A stretch of DNA of 64,000 nucleotides from Geosiphon pyriformis. Taxonomy: Eukaryota; Glomeromycota; Glomeromycetes; Archaeosporales; Geosiphonaceae. The stretch's first letter is position 1. The number at the start of each line of letters is the position of its first letter. Shown piece by piece: positions 20,698-32,689 of this stretch. The position numbers were made by a program, and so were the translations under genes. Location: NCBI GenBank assembly GCA_016748015.1, contig JAAOMT010000436.1, forward strand, positions 1,300,847 through 1,364,846. Reading direction: 5' to 3'. Below the pieces are notes generated by a model. The model ran no database searches. It was not told the DNA's origin and saw only the letters and a program-made list of their open reading frames with translations.

Positions 20698-21680
20698 TTG
20701 GTTCTCCGAAATACCACTCAACCAAAACCCAACCACTACCATACTCAACCCAGTTATTTAACAATGCTGGAAGAACAGGATTTTCACCATACTGCACTTA
20801 CGAAAGGTAGAGCTGTAGCACAACAACAAAACTCTTCCTATACTCCCATCACAATTCCATCAGCCAGAATTGCTGAAAACGCTAACCTTTCAGATATATT
20901 CCCTTTTGAGTTCAAAGCAAATGAGTCACCATTTCTGCTTAGCAATGCAGCCGCCAATGAACAAAAAGCAATTACAGCCATGTACACTGAAGCCGAAGTC
21001 GAAGGAAAGACAATTCGCTTGATCCTAGACAGTGGATCCGCCAGAAGCATTATCACCTACCAGTTAATGCAACAGTTGAAAAGAAATGTCGACTGACCAG
21101 CTCAAACAGTAATCATTACTGCTGATGGCATGAAAAAGACACCAGTAGAAAAAATTGACAATTTTCCATTCACTCTTGATGGAATTACCATTCCAGTCAA
21201 AGTTCTTATAATAGATGCACCCCAATACCAAGCTCTTATCAGAAATAATTGGCTTCAAAAAACCAATGCTAATCTGAATTGGGAAACACAAGAGTTAACA
21301 ATTTCCTACCAAGGACAACATGCCCGAGTACCTGCCACTTGTGGTACATTTAACAAATGCTCTAAAAAAGCCCCAGCTTTTAAATTCGAACTGGAAGAAG
21401 AAAAACCCTTCATTGAAACATTCATGGCTTTTGGATCAACGTCCAACTGGGCTGATGAAACAAAACAAGAACATTTTACCCCATACTCTGAACCCGAAAC
21501 CTCTGGATGGAATATCCCTTACTCAAAACCTGAACCAAAGAAACAACGCCCCTATATTCCCCTTAAATGTAAGGACTACCACAAGAAACTATCGTCAATG
21601 GGAGCCTGCATTTCATCTAAAGAAGAATATGAGAATCATACTTGTTATTACTGCAAGGCTTGCCACAGAGAATGATGGGG
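20698..21680 (+). pseudogene. Aspartic protease of element A and linker
   Basis: In the same frame as Gag. LILDSGSARSIITYQLMQQL carries an intact DSG (Asp 21028-21030). The gypsy block ALIRNNWLQKTNANLNW follows at about 21230, and a conserved ARVPATCGTF leads into an acidic, Pro/Glu-rich linker. A TGA at 21094 occurs at the same place as in element C and is therefore either ancestral or a repeated hit at the same codon. Protease matures the polyprotein. Confidence 0.82.
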
Positions 21681-22200
21681 CCATCTAATAAAAAGGAGCG
21701 GAAAATAGGACAACACCCCTTGTTTGACTTGTGGAGATAGGCTACTAGAAGAATGCAATTGGATTGATGTAGCCATGAGAGGAGGAGTCTGCGATCAGAC
21801 CTGCCAATATGCTTTATCAATTTCAGAAAAAGTAAAAAGAGGAACACCCTTTAATGCAGCATACAACAGTGCTCTCAACAAACTTTATCACTACCCCATG
21901 ATGCTGAAATGATTTTCGACCTAGCAATGGCATTAATTAATGGAGCTACCAAAGAAGATGTTCACCAAATGAAGGAAGCAGAATACATTGAATACACCAT
22001 GGAATTAGCTGAATTCGATTACGAAGACGAAGTAAAAGTCTACCACCAAATCGCAAGTCACACCTAACCAACCCAAGAAGCTCAAATTCAATGATTAGAG
22101 CAAATGAACATTAGGCTATGTAAAAAATGTATTATGTCTTGTGATGAACAGTGGTGTCCTGAATGCTATGCTCTTAGTATTCCCTTGTCCAGCGAAAATA
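21560..22200 (+). pseudogene. Cysteine-rich zinc modules of element A
   Basis: Module 1 (about 21570-21860) has the pattern GACIS, CYYCKACHRE, CLTCGDRLLEE and CDQTCQYALSISEKVKRGTPF, matching element C's module. The frame changes near 21900, where one C appears lost before CATGATGCTGAA. Module 2 (about 22113-22165) is CKKCIMSCDEQWCPECYALSIP, a zinc ribbon like CCHC...CADC of C. Sequence identity to C is low outside the Cys/His and a few hydrophobics, which argues for real conservation of the metal sites. Confidence 0.62.
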
Positions 22201-22334
22201 ATGAATACGAAATTAAATTCGGAGAACTTGAAGTGACAGAAGAAATTGAGACAACACCCATCTATCTTATTGAAAATCAGCCTGCTTTACAACTCAAATA
22301 TTTCAACAACAATGGACAAGAAATAAAACCAGAA

Positions 22335-22745
22335 AAAGCCCATGAGATCGATGCTGAATATGATCTAAAATATCCAGGAAAAGATACTCTTACTCTCAAA
22401 CCCAAATCTCTCACAAAAATCAACCTCAAAATTGCCCTTGAAATCCCACCAGGAGCAATGGTTCAAATTGCTTCTCAATCATCCTTGGCAAGCAAAGGAA
22501 TCAATGTTAGAGGAGGAATCATCAATGCTGAATACACAGAAGACATCACAGTCATGTTACAAAATGAAACTGATAAACCTTTCAAAATTGGATATGCTGA
22601 AAAAATTGCTCAAGCTATCTATTTACTCTTAATCAACATTTCGGGTTTACAATTAGTTAATTAAAGAGAACAGTTGGGAAAAAGTGAAAGAGGAACACAA
22701 GGTTTTGGTTCAACTAGACGTTTCACAGTTCCAGTAAACATAGCT
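22335..22745 (+). pseudogene. dUTPase domain embedded in Pol (element A)
   Basis: Five motifs in order: AEYDLKYPGKDTLTL; ASQSSLASKGI; GGIINAEYTEDI; KIAQAIYLLL; RGTQGFGSTRR. The catalytic Asp of motif 3 reads Asn (GAT to AAT) and motif 5 has Gly to Arg. A TAA at about 22663 lies between motifs 4 and 5. This copy is therefore inactive twice over, while element C keeps the residues. Same position as in C and B, between the zinc ribbon and RT. Confidence 0.88.
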
Positions 22746-24560
22746 CTCAATGAACAGAAAGAATCTCACCAAATTTTACAACTTCTACAACCAATTACCA
22801 TTTCACCCTTTGGAGAACACCCTGAAATTTACATTTGTGAAAAGCCAACAAATACACAACAAATTTTTGAATCAAACGAACAAATCTGTTTGAAACATAA
22901 TATCTCAATCCCAAACATTTATATTCCAGAAGGAACAAAGATAGTCCGAGTTACTTTTTACAATCCCAACAATTATCTCATAGTTTTAGTAAATAACTTA
23001 GAAATTGGAATCATTCACAGTAACATCTTTCAACAAGAATTACCCCAAACAGTCCCTGATTTTTCTGAAATTATTGGACATTCACTACCAAAAATCAACC
23101 TAAACCCTAGCTCCGAAAACTACCATATTGTTATGGAAAAACTATCTTGAATCAACATGGGACAACTTGAACCACAACAACAAAACCAGTTCAAGAAACT
23201 AATTGCAGATTTTGCTGACATCTTCGCCGAAAACAACAATGACTTAGGAAGAACCAATTTGGTGCAACACCAAATCTATACAGGAGATGCCAAACCAAGG
23301 TGACAACAAGCCTACCAAGTTGCTCCAGAAAGCCACCAATTTATCCAAAAAGAAGTACAACGGATGCTTAACAATGGGCTTATCCAACCATCAATAAGTC
23401 CATGGGTCTCACTGGTGGTCCTAGTTAAAAAGAAGAATGGAAAGATACGATTTTGTGTTGATTATCGACAACTCAACAGTGTCACCATTGGGAATGCTTA
23501 TCCTCTTTCGCAAATTGATGACATGTTAGATGCCCTTGGAAAATCTAAATACTTTTCAACATTAGACCTAGAAAGCAGATACTGGCAAGTTGCCATGGAT
23601 CCCAAGGACTGTCCCAAAACAGCATTCACAACACAAGAAGGAAACTACGAATTTAATGTAATGCCCTTTGGATTATGCAATGCACCAGCAACATTTCAAA
23701 GACTCATGGATGTTGTATATGCTGGACTCCTTTGGAAATCAGTAGTTGTCTATCTTGATAGCACTGATGTTTATTCTCCATCTTTTGAACTCCATTTAAT
23801 TCACCTATGAGAAGTTTTTCAATGATTACGTAGAGCAGGATTAAAACTAAACATTGAAAAATGCCATTTTGGAAAAACAAGTTTGACCTTTCTTGGTCAC
23901 ATAGTTAATGAAGAAGGAGTCAAACCAGATCCAGGAAAAATCAGTGCTGTTAAGAACTTCAAAGTTCCACAAAATACTACAGAACTAAGAAGATTCATAG
24001 GATTAGCATCCTACTATCGGAAGTTTATCAAAGGATTTTCAGAAATTGCAAAACCCTTCAACCAGCTCACCACCAAAAACGTTGAATACAAATGGACTAC
24101 CGAACACCAAAAAGCTTTTGAAATTCTTAAGGAAAAACTGACAACAGCCCCAATCCTCGCCTACTCGGATTTCAGCAACCAATTTCGACTAGCTACAGAT
24201 GCTTCATATACTGCCTTTGGTGCCATCTTATCACAATTAAATGACAATGGAAATGAGCGAGTAATTGCCTATGCTAGCAGAACATTAAAACCAGCTGAGA
24301 AAAACTACCCTGCCACAGAACTAAAAACAGCAGCTGTAATTTGGGCTCTACACCACTTCAACTTTTATCTCAGGCCTAAAAAATTTGATATTATTACTGA
24401 TAATATTGGACTCAAATGGCTTCAGAACAAAAATACTCAGCTAAATGCAAAACAAACCCGATGGACAGGATTTCTAGCAAACTATCAATACATAGTACAT
24501 CACAAACCAGGAAAACTCCACACCAATGTTGACTGTCTCTTCAGAATGAGACAAGATTAG
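22746..24560 (+). pseudogene. Reverse transcriptase and RNase H of element A
   Basis: After a spacer, the RT shows MLNNGLIQPSISPW, FCVDYRQLNSV, STLDLESRYWQVAM, FGLCNAPATFQRLM and VVYLDSTDVY. The second Asp of YxDD is Ser (codon AGC at 23760-23762). Thumb (FLGHIVNEEGVKPDP) and RNase H follow, with TDASYTAFGAILSQ, AEKNYPATELKTAAVIWA and ITDNIGLKWL; the Asp, Glu and Asp positions are present. Stops at 23148, 23302 and 23808-23826 are TGA where related copies have Trp or another codon one transition away. Confidence 0.9.
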
Positions 24561-24639
24561 AAAACAAAAACCAACATGCAACTTAACCAACCAAAAGAGC
24601 CAACAAACAATGAATTCAGAAAACTATAACAATCTCAAA

Positions 24640-25995
24640 CAATATTTAGAAACATTAACAATCCCAACAGATTGGTCTCCAGATAAAAAACATTAACTAC
24701 AATAACAAGCCAAACAATATTTTCTACACAACAACATTATTTATTATCAAAATTTCAAAAATCCAGACAAACCACTCAGACTAATACAAGAACAGAAAAA
24801 AGAGACCATATTATACAACATGCACTCAGATCCTTCATCAGCACACTTCGGAAAAGATAGCACCATTCAAAGAACACTAGAATACTACTTTTGGCCTCGA
24901 ATGAGAAAAGACATTTATGAATATGTCAAATCTTGTGATAGTTGTCAAAGAAGAAGAGGAACACGCCCTACTGAACCATTAAATCCAATCAAAATTGGAC
25001 AACCCTTTAACCGAGTTGGTATCAATTTAGTCAGACCATTATCTATCACCACTCAAGGAAACCATTATATTACAGTAGCTGTAGACTATCTTACTAAATG
25101 GCCCAAAGCCAGAGCCATTCAATAAGCAGATGCGAAATCAGTAGCAAATTTCATCTATGAAGACATCATTTGTAGATATGGATGTTCAATTGAACTTTTA
25201 TCCGACCAGGGAACACACTTTGTGAACAACTTAATACAAAAAATTTGCAAACAATTCAATGTCAAAAGACCTCTGTCTTCGCCCTACCATTTACAAACAA
25301 ACGGACTTGTAGAACATTTTAACAGAACATTGTGTAAGTCATTAGCCAAAGTCTCAACTGATTTTGAGCAAGAATGGGATATCTTTATTCCATCAGTGTT
25401 ATTAGCATATAGAACACTAAAACAAGATACCACAAAACACACACCATTTGATTTAACTTATAAAAAGACAGCAACACTACCAATTAAGTTCACAGTGGAA
25501 ACATACCCAGCACAACCAATCAATAAAAACAATTTCCAGGAAACACTTCAACGAAGAGCCTACACTTTGCTTAGCACGTTGGAAGGAAAATAACGAATAG
25601 CAGCCACCCATATTGAACACTCCCAAGCTCGACAAAAAGAACAGCATGATGACAAATTGCCTTCAGTCACCAATAAATTTAAAATTGGAAACAAAGTTCT
25701 CTTACACAGAACTAAAGCTGAAAAACAATGGAATAGGAAATTTGAAAATAAATAGGATGGACTATTTTTTATTCATGAAGTCCTAGGCAATAGATTATAC
25801 AAACTAAGACTTGATGACAAAATCCTAGCAAAAGTTGCACATGGAGATCGTTTGAAACACTATCATTCCAGAAACAATTCTGAACCATTAATTTTACAAA
25901 TTGGTATACATTCCTCTTTAGTCAATCCCGAAAATATTCCCCAAAACTTAGAACCAATAGTTGTGATTGAACAACCTTCCAACCTGAACATTTAA
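24640..25995 (+). pseudogene. Integrase of element A
   Basis: It lies in a different frame from RNase H. HHCC domain: AHFGKDSTIQRTLEYYFWPR then CDSCQRRR. Core: VGINLVRPL (first catalytic Asp changed to Asn at 25024-25026), LLSDQGTHFVN (second Asp intact) and NGLVEHFNRTL (Glu intact). The C-terminal domain FKIGNKVLLHRTKAEKQWNRKF is present. Stops at about 25124, 25591 and 25753. No chromodomain seen. Confidence 0.88.
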
Positions 25996-26102
25996 TTTAA
26001 TTTTACTAGTTACTCCTTTATAATTTAGAAATAATCAAAACAAAAATAATATAAAAACCCATACACCAAAAATAATTTTCTTTTATTTTCAAATCTCTTA
26101 TA

Positions 26103-26821
26103 ATGGCTATTCCTCAAAATATTCAACAATTATTCCAAAAATTAATGTTAGCTTTAAAAACAATACCCAAATTATCTATTACTGTCACTGGAAACCACAT
26201 TAATTATACCCAAACAGAAGTAGTTAAAAATTTAGCCCCAAATTCACGAAAATATCACCCATATAAGAAGAACACAAGAAGTTATTCTGGAATTCACCTG
26301 CCAGAACTTTTAAAGCTTGCTTTAAGAGAAAACCTAATGCTCACTCTGATTAGTATTCCACCAAATGCTACAATTTAACAAAAACTTCAACTGTGTCTCA
26401 ATGAGGAAAACACTGAATATCCTCCAATCTATAGATATTTCCACATTGGAAAAACACTCTACGAACGGAAACTGGAACTTACAACAGCAAACTTCACAAA
26501 AAAAGCTATTCAGAAACAACTCCACAACAAATCCAAGACAACAGCTGAACCAACAAACAGTCACTACAAACTCAGAACTGCTCTTAGACTTTATGACCTA
26601 TTCCATATCTGTGAAAATGTTCTACAAAACCCAATTTTACAACCTTTGAAGATACAATACATTGAAAAGCTCACAGAACCGAAATTTAAACAATTTTCAG
26701 ACCAAATTTCTTCAATAATTGTGGATTACTATTTGGAAATTACAGACAGTACTTGGATTTTGACGGAGCTCAGTCTTAAGGAGGAGGTTATGTTACTAGA
26801 TGAAATTAGAGATATTATTTA
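26103..26821 (+). pseudogene. ORF3 of element A, downstream of integrase
   Basis: ATG-initiated (MAIPQNIQQLFQKLMLALKT) and open for about 238 codons except one TAA at 26376, a probable CAA-to-TAA change. It ends inside the 3' LTR. The protein is basic and helical-looking, with no signal peptide or membrane segment. Its N-terminus resembles ORF3 of element B (M-x-IP..I, then N-x-I-x-Y about 30 residues later). A FDGAQS-stop reading like the C-terminus of C's ORF3 exists at 26756-26776, but in another frame, so the native C-terminus may have been frameshifted. Function unknown. Confidence 0.6.
26777..26790 (+). other. Polypurine tract of element A
   Basis: TAAGGAGGAGGTTA abuts the 3' LTR start TGTTAC. 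Same location and character as the AAAAGGAGGG tract of element C. Confidence 0.72.
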
Positions 26822-27769
26822 GCATGAAATTATCTTTATAATTCCTATCATTAATTAACATATATTATCGTTTCAAATTATTACTTAGTATATTAGCAAA
26901 ATGTCCAAAATTATCATTTAATTAATAACCCAATTTGTACATAACACAAATGTAACCTAATTGTGATGATCAATCATACAATACCCCGAACTATGTAACA
27001 TTCAAAAAGTTTGCCGAAATTTGTAGAAATTTGCCAAAATAATTGATAGTTCACCGAAATATCCAATAGTTCGCAGAAATAACCTGTAGTTCACCGAAAT
27101 GTATCTTCAGTTCAGCGAAATTGTAGAAAAGAGCAAAGTTCAAGTTCATAGAATAGTGTTACAACAAGTTGTATAAAAGAAGAGCTTCTCTCTTCGAGGA
27201 AATATATTTTACTTTAGATTTATTACTTAGAACCATTCCTACACACACAAAAAGAAATAAATATCAAATAATTCGAAAAACCAAATTTTTTAATTATTGT
27301 ACTTAGAAAATCCCCAAAACCCAACTAACATTTTGAAATTAATTAGCTACTAATTTCAATAAACTGTTAGTGACTCCAGGCCTGAATAGAAAACATTTCT
27401 CTTGATAGAATTCTATTTTTTTTATATTTTTTTTATATTTTTTTTCTTTTCTTATTACAATCATTAGGGTAGCCTACAGACGAGATTCCTGTAGAAGAGT
27501 TGACTTTTACAGCAAAGTAACTACACATTTTAGTGAGCTTCCAGACAAGCAATTTCTGGGAAAAAGTTGACATTTACTACAACGTAACTACATAAAGTAA
27601 CTGGCAAGGAATTGGTCATTCCACTTATAAGCCCAGCAGTTCAAATTATAGGAGATAATTTGAAGATAAATTCAGTTACTGGAGGTTCAACCACATCCAG
27701 AAAACGTGAATTCACAGCAAACAAGCATCGACAACATTTAAGAAAAGAGACCAAAAACCTCCAGTAACA
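26791..27769 (+). repeat. 3' LTR of element A
   Basis: 979 bp, TGTTAC to GTAACA, partner of 17928-18906. It is followed by the target-site copy TTGC (27770-27773) and then the continuation of LINE ORF1. Confidence 0.93.
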
Positions 27770-27773
27770 TTGC

Positions 27774-29280
27774 TTGCCTATTTTTCTGAAAAAAAATGGA
27801 TTGATCCAAAAATTATTAAGATTCCTGTGGAAGTATCGATTAAAAAATCATTTGCTTTGGATATTAATCTTTCAGCTGTGGAAAATAAATCAGCAATGGC
27901 AAAAACTCAATTAATTAGAAAATTTTTTTCTTCAGTTAATAGTTTTGGGGGGCTACTACCTCCTCAAAATTTGAAGGAATTATCTAATCAACATTTATCT
28001 CAAAAAAAAGCATGGAAATGGTCATATTATTGGCCAGAGAAAAAGGAATTGACATAAACAGTAATCTTAAAAGACAAAAAATGAGGTCAGATCGGGCTGT
28101 GGTGATTAAGAAAATTTTCATGAATACATTTAAGGATATAATTGTTGCTGCAGTATCTGAATTTGGGGAAATTAAGTCGATCAAAATTCAATTAATTGGA
28201 ATGTAACAAAAAGCTGTGGTGGAGTTTGCTGAATTAGACCAAGCTGATTTGCTAGCTTCTAAGTAGTCGTTCCTAATTGGTAAGAATTCTGTATATGTAG
28301 CCAAAGCAGTAGAGAATTGTGAGACTTGGGCATCAAGGGATTGGTTCAGAGCACTTTTGTTTACTTTGCCAGTAGGAACAATGACATATGATCTTGGGAC
28401 TCTTCTGAAAAGAGCTGGTGAGAAAACTTGCATTATTAACAAATTTCTGGAAACTGGTAATAAGATTTGTTGTGCTGTAGTTGGTTTTGAATTTGATGAT
28501 AATCTGAAATCTGCCTTTTACACAGAGCCAATTCTTGGCAGTGTTAAACTTTCTTGGGCAAAAATGGATCTGGTTTGGTATGAGAAATGCAGGAAGTTTG
28601 GTTATTCTGTTCTGAAATGTGATGCACCTGTTGTGTCTCCTTCCAAGCCTTCAAAACCATTTAAAAGGGTTGCATCTGATGAATGTTGTCTTAAGTTGGC
28701 AAAATTGTATGAAAAAAAAGATGTTTTAATCTCTTGTTCTGCTGTATTTGGTGGTAAATCTTGGGCCCAAGTGGTTTCACTAGCTCATTCTTTTGGTGAT
28801 GCTTGCTTCAAGTCTGGTTTTGGTTCTCCTCCTCTTGGCAACTTGTGTTTAAGTGGTACTCTCTCTTCTACTTCAGATATTAACTCTGGCTTGAGTGATC
28901 ATTTAATAGTATTAGAATGCTTCTTGGAGTTTTTGTCAGATCAGGTTTCTGTCTTGTTAGAAAAACTGAGCTTTGTGGAGTTGGTGCCTTTGACTGTGTT
29001 TCCCTCTGCTCCCCTTCTGGTTGCTTCTGTTTCTGTGGCTCTTGTTCTGGATTCAGATATGGTTTTGAACAATGTGTTGTTGCCATTCACTCCCTTTCTC
29101 TCTGTTGGTTCAGACTTGGTGGCCAATTTCAGCTCTAGTAGTTCTAAGATTTTAACCACCAAAATTGGTGAATTGGAATCCAAAATGGTGGTTTTGGAGG
29201 TGTTGGTTAAATCTGTTTTGGAAAAATTGAATTGTTTGTGCTCTGACTTAGACTTGTTACCTTTTATTATTTCTCAATAA
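27774..29280 (+). pseudogene. LINE copy II ORF1, main part (RRM-like domain, zinc knuckle, coiled coil)
   Basis: It continues ORF1 from 17927 (LPIF...KKWIDPKIIKIPVEVS). Two 1-nt losses are visible: near 27785 and in the G-run at 27947-27952, after which the frame is stable to TAA 29278-29280. The RRM-like segment (about 28100-28260) reads AVVIKKIFMNTFKD...FGEIKSIKIQ, with TAA at about 28204 and TAG at about 28264. The knuckle region (about 28580-28622) reads YEKCRKFGYSVLKC, in which the first Cys and the His are Tyr, both explained by C-to-T or G-to-A. The Ser-rich middle ends in a Leu/Val heptad segment. ORF1 protein binds element RNA. Confidence 0.85.
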
Positions 29281-29299
29281 GTAACTTCGTGTAAAATTT

Positions 29300-31107
29300 T
29301 GTGACATGTAATGTTCACGGTATTAATGTCCCTGCCAAGCAAGAGGATGTTATCTATTGGCATAAGAATTCTGGGAATTTGGTTTCAATAATTACAGAAA
29401 CTAAGTTAAGGTCTAGCAATAAGCCTTGAATTAGAGATAAGTTTAATGGAATTAGGGTTTTTTTGTCTGGATTGGACAAAGGGTTTCTTGGTGCTGGAGT
29501 TGCAATTATCATGAACACCTCTTTAGCTCATCATGTTAGTAAGGTCTCTAAAGTGTCTGGTCAGCTTCTATCAGTCAAGTTGCTATTCAAGGGTAAACTA
29601 TCTGTGTCAATTTTGGGGCTTTATGCTGGGGTGTCTCTAGCTGCTTGTTTCTTTCAGGCTAATAATATCAATTCCATGATTGCAAACATGGTCAATAAAT
29701 CTTTGTTTGTTGTTTTGGATGGCAACTTCAATGAAGATGGTTCCCAAAAGTGTGCTAGTTTCAAAAAGTGTTTGGATTTTGGTTTAGTCTATTCTTTGGA
29801 TGGAAGTTTTTATGTTAAAGTGTTCACATAGATTAACTCTTGGGCATGGCTAAAACTATTGATTTTTTGTTTGTTTCTTCAAATTTGGCTAATGCTGTGG
29901 TGGGTTACAATGTGTTTAATGTTAGAGAATTTTTTAATATTAACTATTAGGCTATATCTGTGTCTGTGAGTCTGGATGGGCTTTTGAATATGCAGCTTAA
30001 CTCTCTTCACAAGCAAGTAAATAGGGACTAATAAAAGTTTGATTTCAAGAGTATTGATGAAGCTAAATAAAAAAACTTTGAGAATGCTATGTCAGCCAAT
30101 GCTGTGATGTTCTCAGATGAGTTTGCTGCCTCTGTTATGTTCTCAGATTTGGATGCAATATGGGATGTTATTTGTAAAATAATGGTTCTTTCAGCTAATG
30201 AGGTGTTCAAAAAGAAGTGGTTTAAGAGCTTTGATGATGTCTTTACCAAGGAATCTTCAAGATATCAAAAATTGGAGCTGTTGGTTTCTAAAATTGTTAA
30301 GGCTTTGTGTAAGGAAAGTGTTGTGAATTTCGAGTCTTTTATAAAGTGCTGGGTTTTTTTGGACAGTATTGGGACTTTAGTCATTCAGAACATTGTGAAT
30401 TCTGGTGCAGACTCTAATTATGTTTGTTCTGCTCTTTGTGGCACTAGAAAAGCTTATTGTGCATCCAAACTTACTGAATCATGTAGGGCTAAGGAGGCAA
30501 CCATCAGAGCTGCTATAGATAAAAGGATGGAGAGCTTTAAGATTAATAAGGGTCATACTATCAAGAGTGTGCTAGAACACCCATTTTGTAAGATGGTACT
30601 TGATCATCTGGTTGTTGATAATGAACTTGTCCTGGAACCTATTTTGGTTAAGTCTAAAATAAATGTCATCATGGAAGATTGGACTAGAAAGTGTCGAGTG
30701 GTTGATGATGTCTCTGGTGATTGGTGTCGTCAATATCAACTTTTGGAACATGTTTTTAATGAAGCTTTTTCTGATGTTATGTGTTTAATTGAGTTTGATG
30801 AATTGTTTGGAGTGGTTTTTTCTCTGCCTGATGGCAAAGCTGCTGGTCTTTCAGGTATATCAAATGAGTTTTAAAAACATTGTGATAAAGCAGTCCTGAA
30901 TATGCTTTTGGTGCTTTTGAATTCTGGTTTGTCTAGTGAATCTGTATCTGGCTCCTGGAAGGAGGCCTGGGTTTTAATGATTTTCAAACCTTATGAATAG
31001 GAGGGTGTTCTTACAAATACTTAATCTATTGCTTTGATTAAGATGGCTCATAAGATTTTCTCGGATAGGATTTCATTGGCATACAGCACTTTTAATGTTC
31101 TTTATGG
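29300..31107 (+). pseudogene. LINE copy II ORF2, N-terminal part (AP-endonuclease and start of RT)
   Basis: An APE-type endonuclease is recognisable: NVHGINVPAKQEDVIYW, IITETKL (the TETKL Glu), GVAIIMN and VVLDGNFNED (family GDFN motif). Stops occur at 29428, 29829 and 29948. The linker to RT is long and open at 30089-30874. RT entry shows LPDGKAAGLSGISNEF then TAA. The segment ends FSDRISLAYSTFNVLYG exactly where element B starts at 31108; the next residues, NNFSVLK, are found at 41079. Confidence 0.85.
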
Positions 31108-31936
31108 TGTTATAAGTGATTATTTAGGATCTCAAATCAAATAACAAACCCATAACTTGGTGCTTAGAAGCTATTGGCAATGATGGTATTGGTAGTCTGA
31201 AGGTTTTATTAATCTGAAGGTTTTGTTGATAAGTTCTTTGTATAACAGACAGAGATTTAATAGTTGTTTTCAGTAGTCTTCCAGAATTGCAATTCTGTCG
31301 AATTTTTTTCTCAGCATGGTGGCCAGTAATCCTTCTAGTAAGCTATCCTCAAATTTATGAGTGTTTTACTCTTGTTTCATGGGTCTTTTACCAGTCCATA
31401 TAATGTCTGTATCTCAGCACTTAATCCTTAATCAATTTAGTAAAACCAAAAAAATGACAACAAAGAAAAGAAATACAAAAAAATAAAAAAAGATAAAGAA
31501 ATAAACAAAAGCAATTGCAAGTTAATATCTTGTCAATAGCCATGATCAAAAGCTATTGTTTCAGTGTGGTTAAGTATTAATTACTATCAACATGAAGCAT
31601 TGATAGTGGAAAATAAATTGAGATATTGAATAATTATTTATTGGTAATATGGAAAGTTGCTTAGATCAAATTTAAACTAAGAGGTCTCTAACTAAAGGAT
31701 TCTGCTTTTTCTACTTTTAATGCTACCGCTATATATACATAATTGATGTTTTATGAGATTGCTCACATTCTTGAGTGATGTGCTATGATTTTTTGAGCAA
31801 TGTTTACATTGCTAAGCAATGTGCCCTAATTTTCTAACATCACTCCACATTGCTGAGCAATGTGTTCATATGCTAAATACTATTCACTTATTGGTCTATT
31901 ATTTTTCCTATATCTGTTTTCTTTTTATAAATAATA
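31108..31936 (-). repeat. 3' LTR of element B
   Basis: 829 bp. It carries a U3 array of ATTGCTGAGCAATGTG-like palindromic units (about 31744-31866) and a degenerate copy of the LTR stem-loop (31584-31606). Its partner at 40265-41074 has lost part of the array, which accounts for the length difference. Confidence 0.9.
31744..31866. repeat. U3 array of TTGCTGAGCAATGTG units (element B)
   Basis: Four to five degenerate copies of a palindromic TTGCT(N)AGCAA unit. It replaces the GGAATTCC array found at the same LTR position in element C, although the rest of the B and C LTRs is homologous. The right LTR (about 40916-41008) has fewer copies. Confidence 0.7.
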
Positions 31937-31950
31937 TTATTTTCTCCTTT
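31937..31950 (-). other. Polypurine tract of element B
   Basis: On the minus strand AAAGGAGAAAATAA abuts the 3' LTR, equivalent to C's AAAAGGAGGGAATAA with G-to-A changes. Confidence 0.65.
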
Positions 31951-32586
31951 TTAATATTGAGCTCTATCAAAATCTTCATTCTGAATTAGCTCTAATACTT
32001 CTTTTTCTAGTATTGTTTGTTCGACTTTATTTTTTATGTTTTCTACTTGTACATTGTTTATTTTTTTCTATTGGTTAATAGTTATGGTTTCTATGTTAGA
32101 GTGTAACAGTATTTCTGAATAGTTCTGAAATATGTTGTGCAGTTGGTAAATTGCTCTCACATGTAATGTTGAGTTTATCTTCTTTCCAATAAATTTTTTA
32201 ATTTGCTGTATTATGTTTTGGTTAAATATTCTCTTAGATTTGTTGATATACAACTCCTAAATATTCAACTTTCGACCTAATTGGTAATAACAATATGGTA
32301 TTAGAAGTTGTTTTGTTCATTGCTTCTAATTCTCTTTTGTAAGTTTTTTTGTTGGCACCATAATAAGTATTTTTCCAAAAGTGTTTTTTACTTTTTCTAT
32401 TATGTTATTTGACCAGTTTTTATCATTCTTTAGTAACCACTAATATGATGTATTCTTTGTCTTTCTTTTGGTGTTTCGATAGCAAATTGTTTGGTTGTTA
32501 AAAATAATTTCCATGTCTAAAGGTTGTTGACTTAAGACCTAAAATAATTGTTGAGCTATGGTGTGAATATGATCTGGTATTTTCAT
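31951..32586 (-). pseudogene. ORF3 of element B
   Basis: It starts at ATG 32586 (MKIPDHIHTIAQQLF, then TAG) and ends FDRAQY-stop at 31951, colinear with ORF3 of element C (FDGAQY-stop). Conserved middle segments are KSKRIF, KKFIGKK and HVRAIYQLHNIFQ. At least six stops and one frame change. No membrane segment. It preserves the ATG that C has lost, supporting a genuine third gene. Confidence 0.58.
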
Positions 32587-32689
32587 TTTCTTGGTTGCTT
32601 TTGTCGCATATACTGTGTCTTTATATATTCTTTTCTTGTTTAATTTTACATGTTTGGTCTAATGATTATGATTGGTTCCAGATCTTGTG

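Larger units (their letters stand above)
17928..27769 (+). mobile_element. Ty3/gypsy element A with dUTPase, full length, inactive
   Basis: 9,842 bp with two 979-bp LTRs (17928-18906, 26791-27769), TGTTAC...GTAACA ends, and the target duplication TTGC (17924-17927 and 27770-27773). The gene order is the same as in element C: Gag, protease, zinc modules, dUTPase, RT, RNase H, integrase, ORF3. Its proteins are clearly diverged from those of C and B, and its LTR is of a different family. It sits inside ORF1 of LINE copy II. Lesions: RT motif YLDS, first integrase Asp to Asn, dUTPase catalytic Asp to Asn, several stops, a 1-nt deletion near 21900 and a frame change before integrase. Confidence 0.93.

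Noticed and set aside
26103-26821. ORF3 as an envelope gene (which would make these errantivirus-like)
   Set aside because: No signal peptide, transmembrane segment, furin-like site or fusion peptide is visible in any of the four copies.
27770-28057. Separate gene beginning at TTG 27770
   Set aside because: It is the continuation of LINE ORF1 interrupted by element A; the apparent start is in the target-site duplication.
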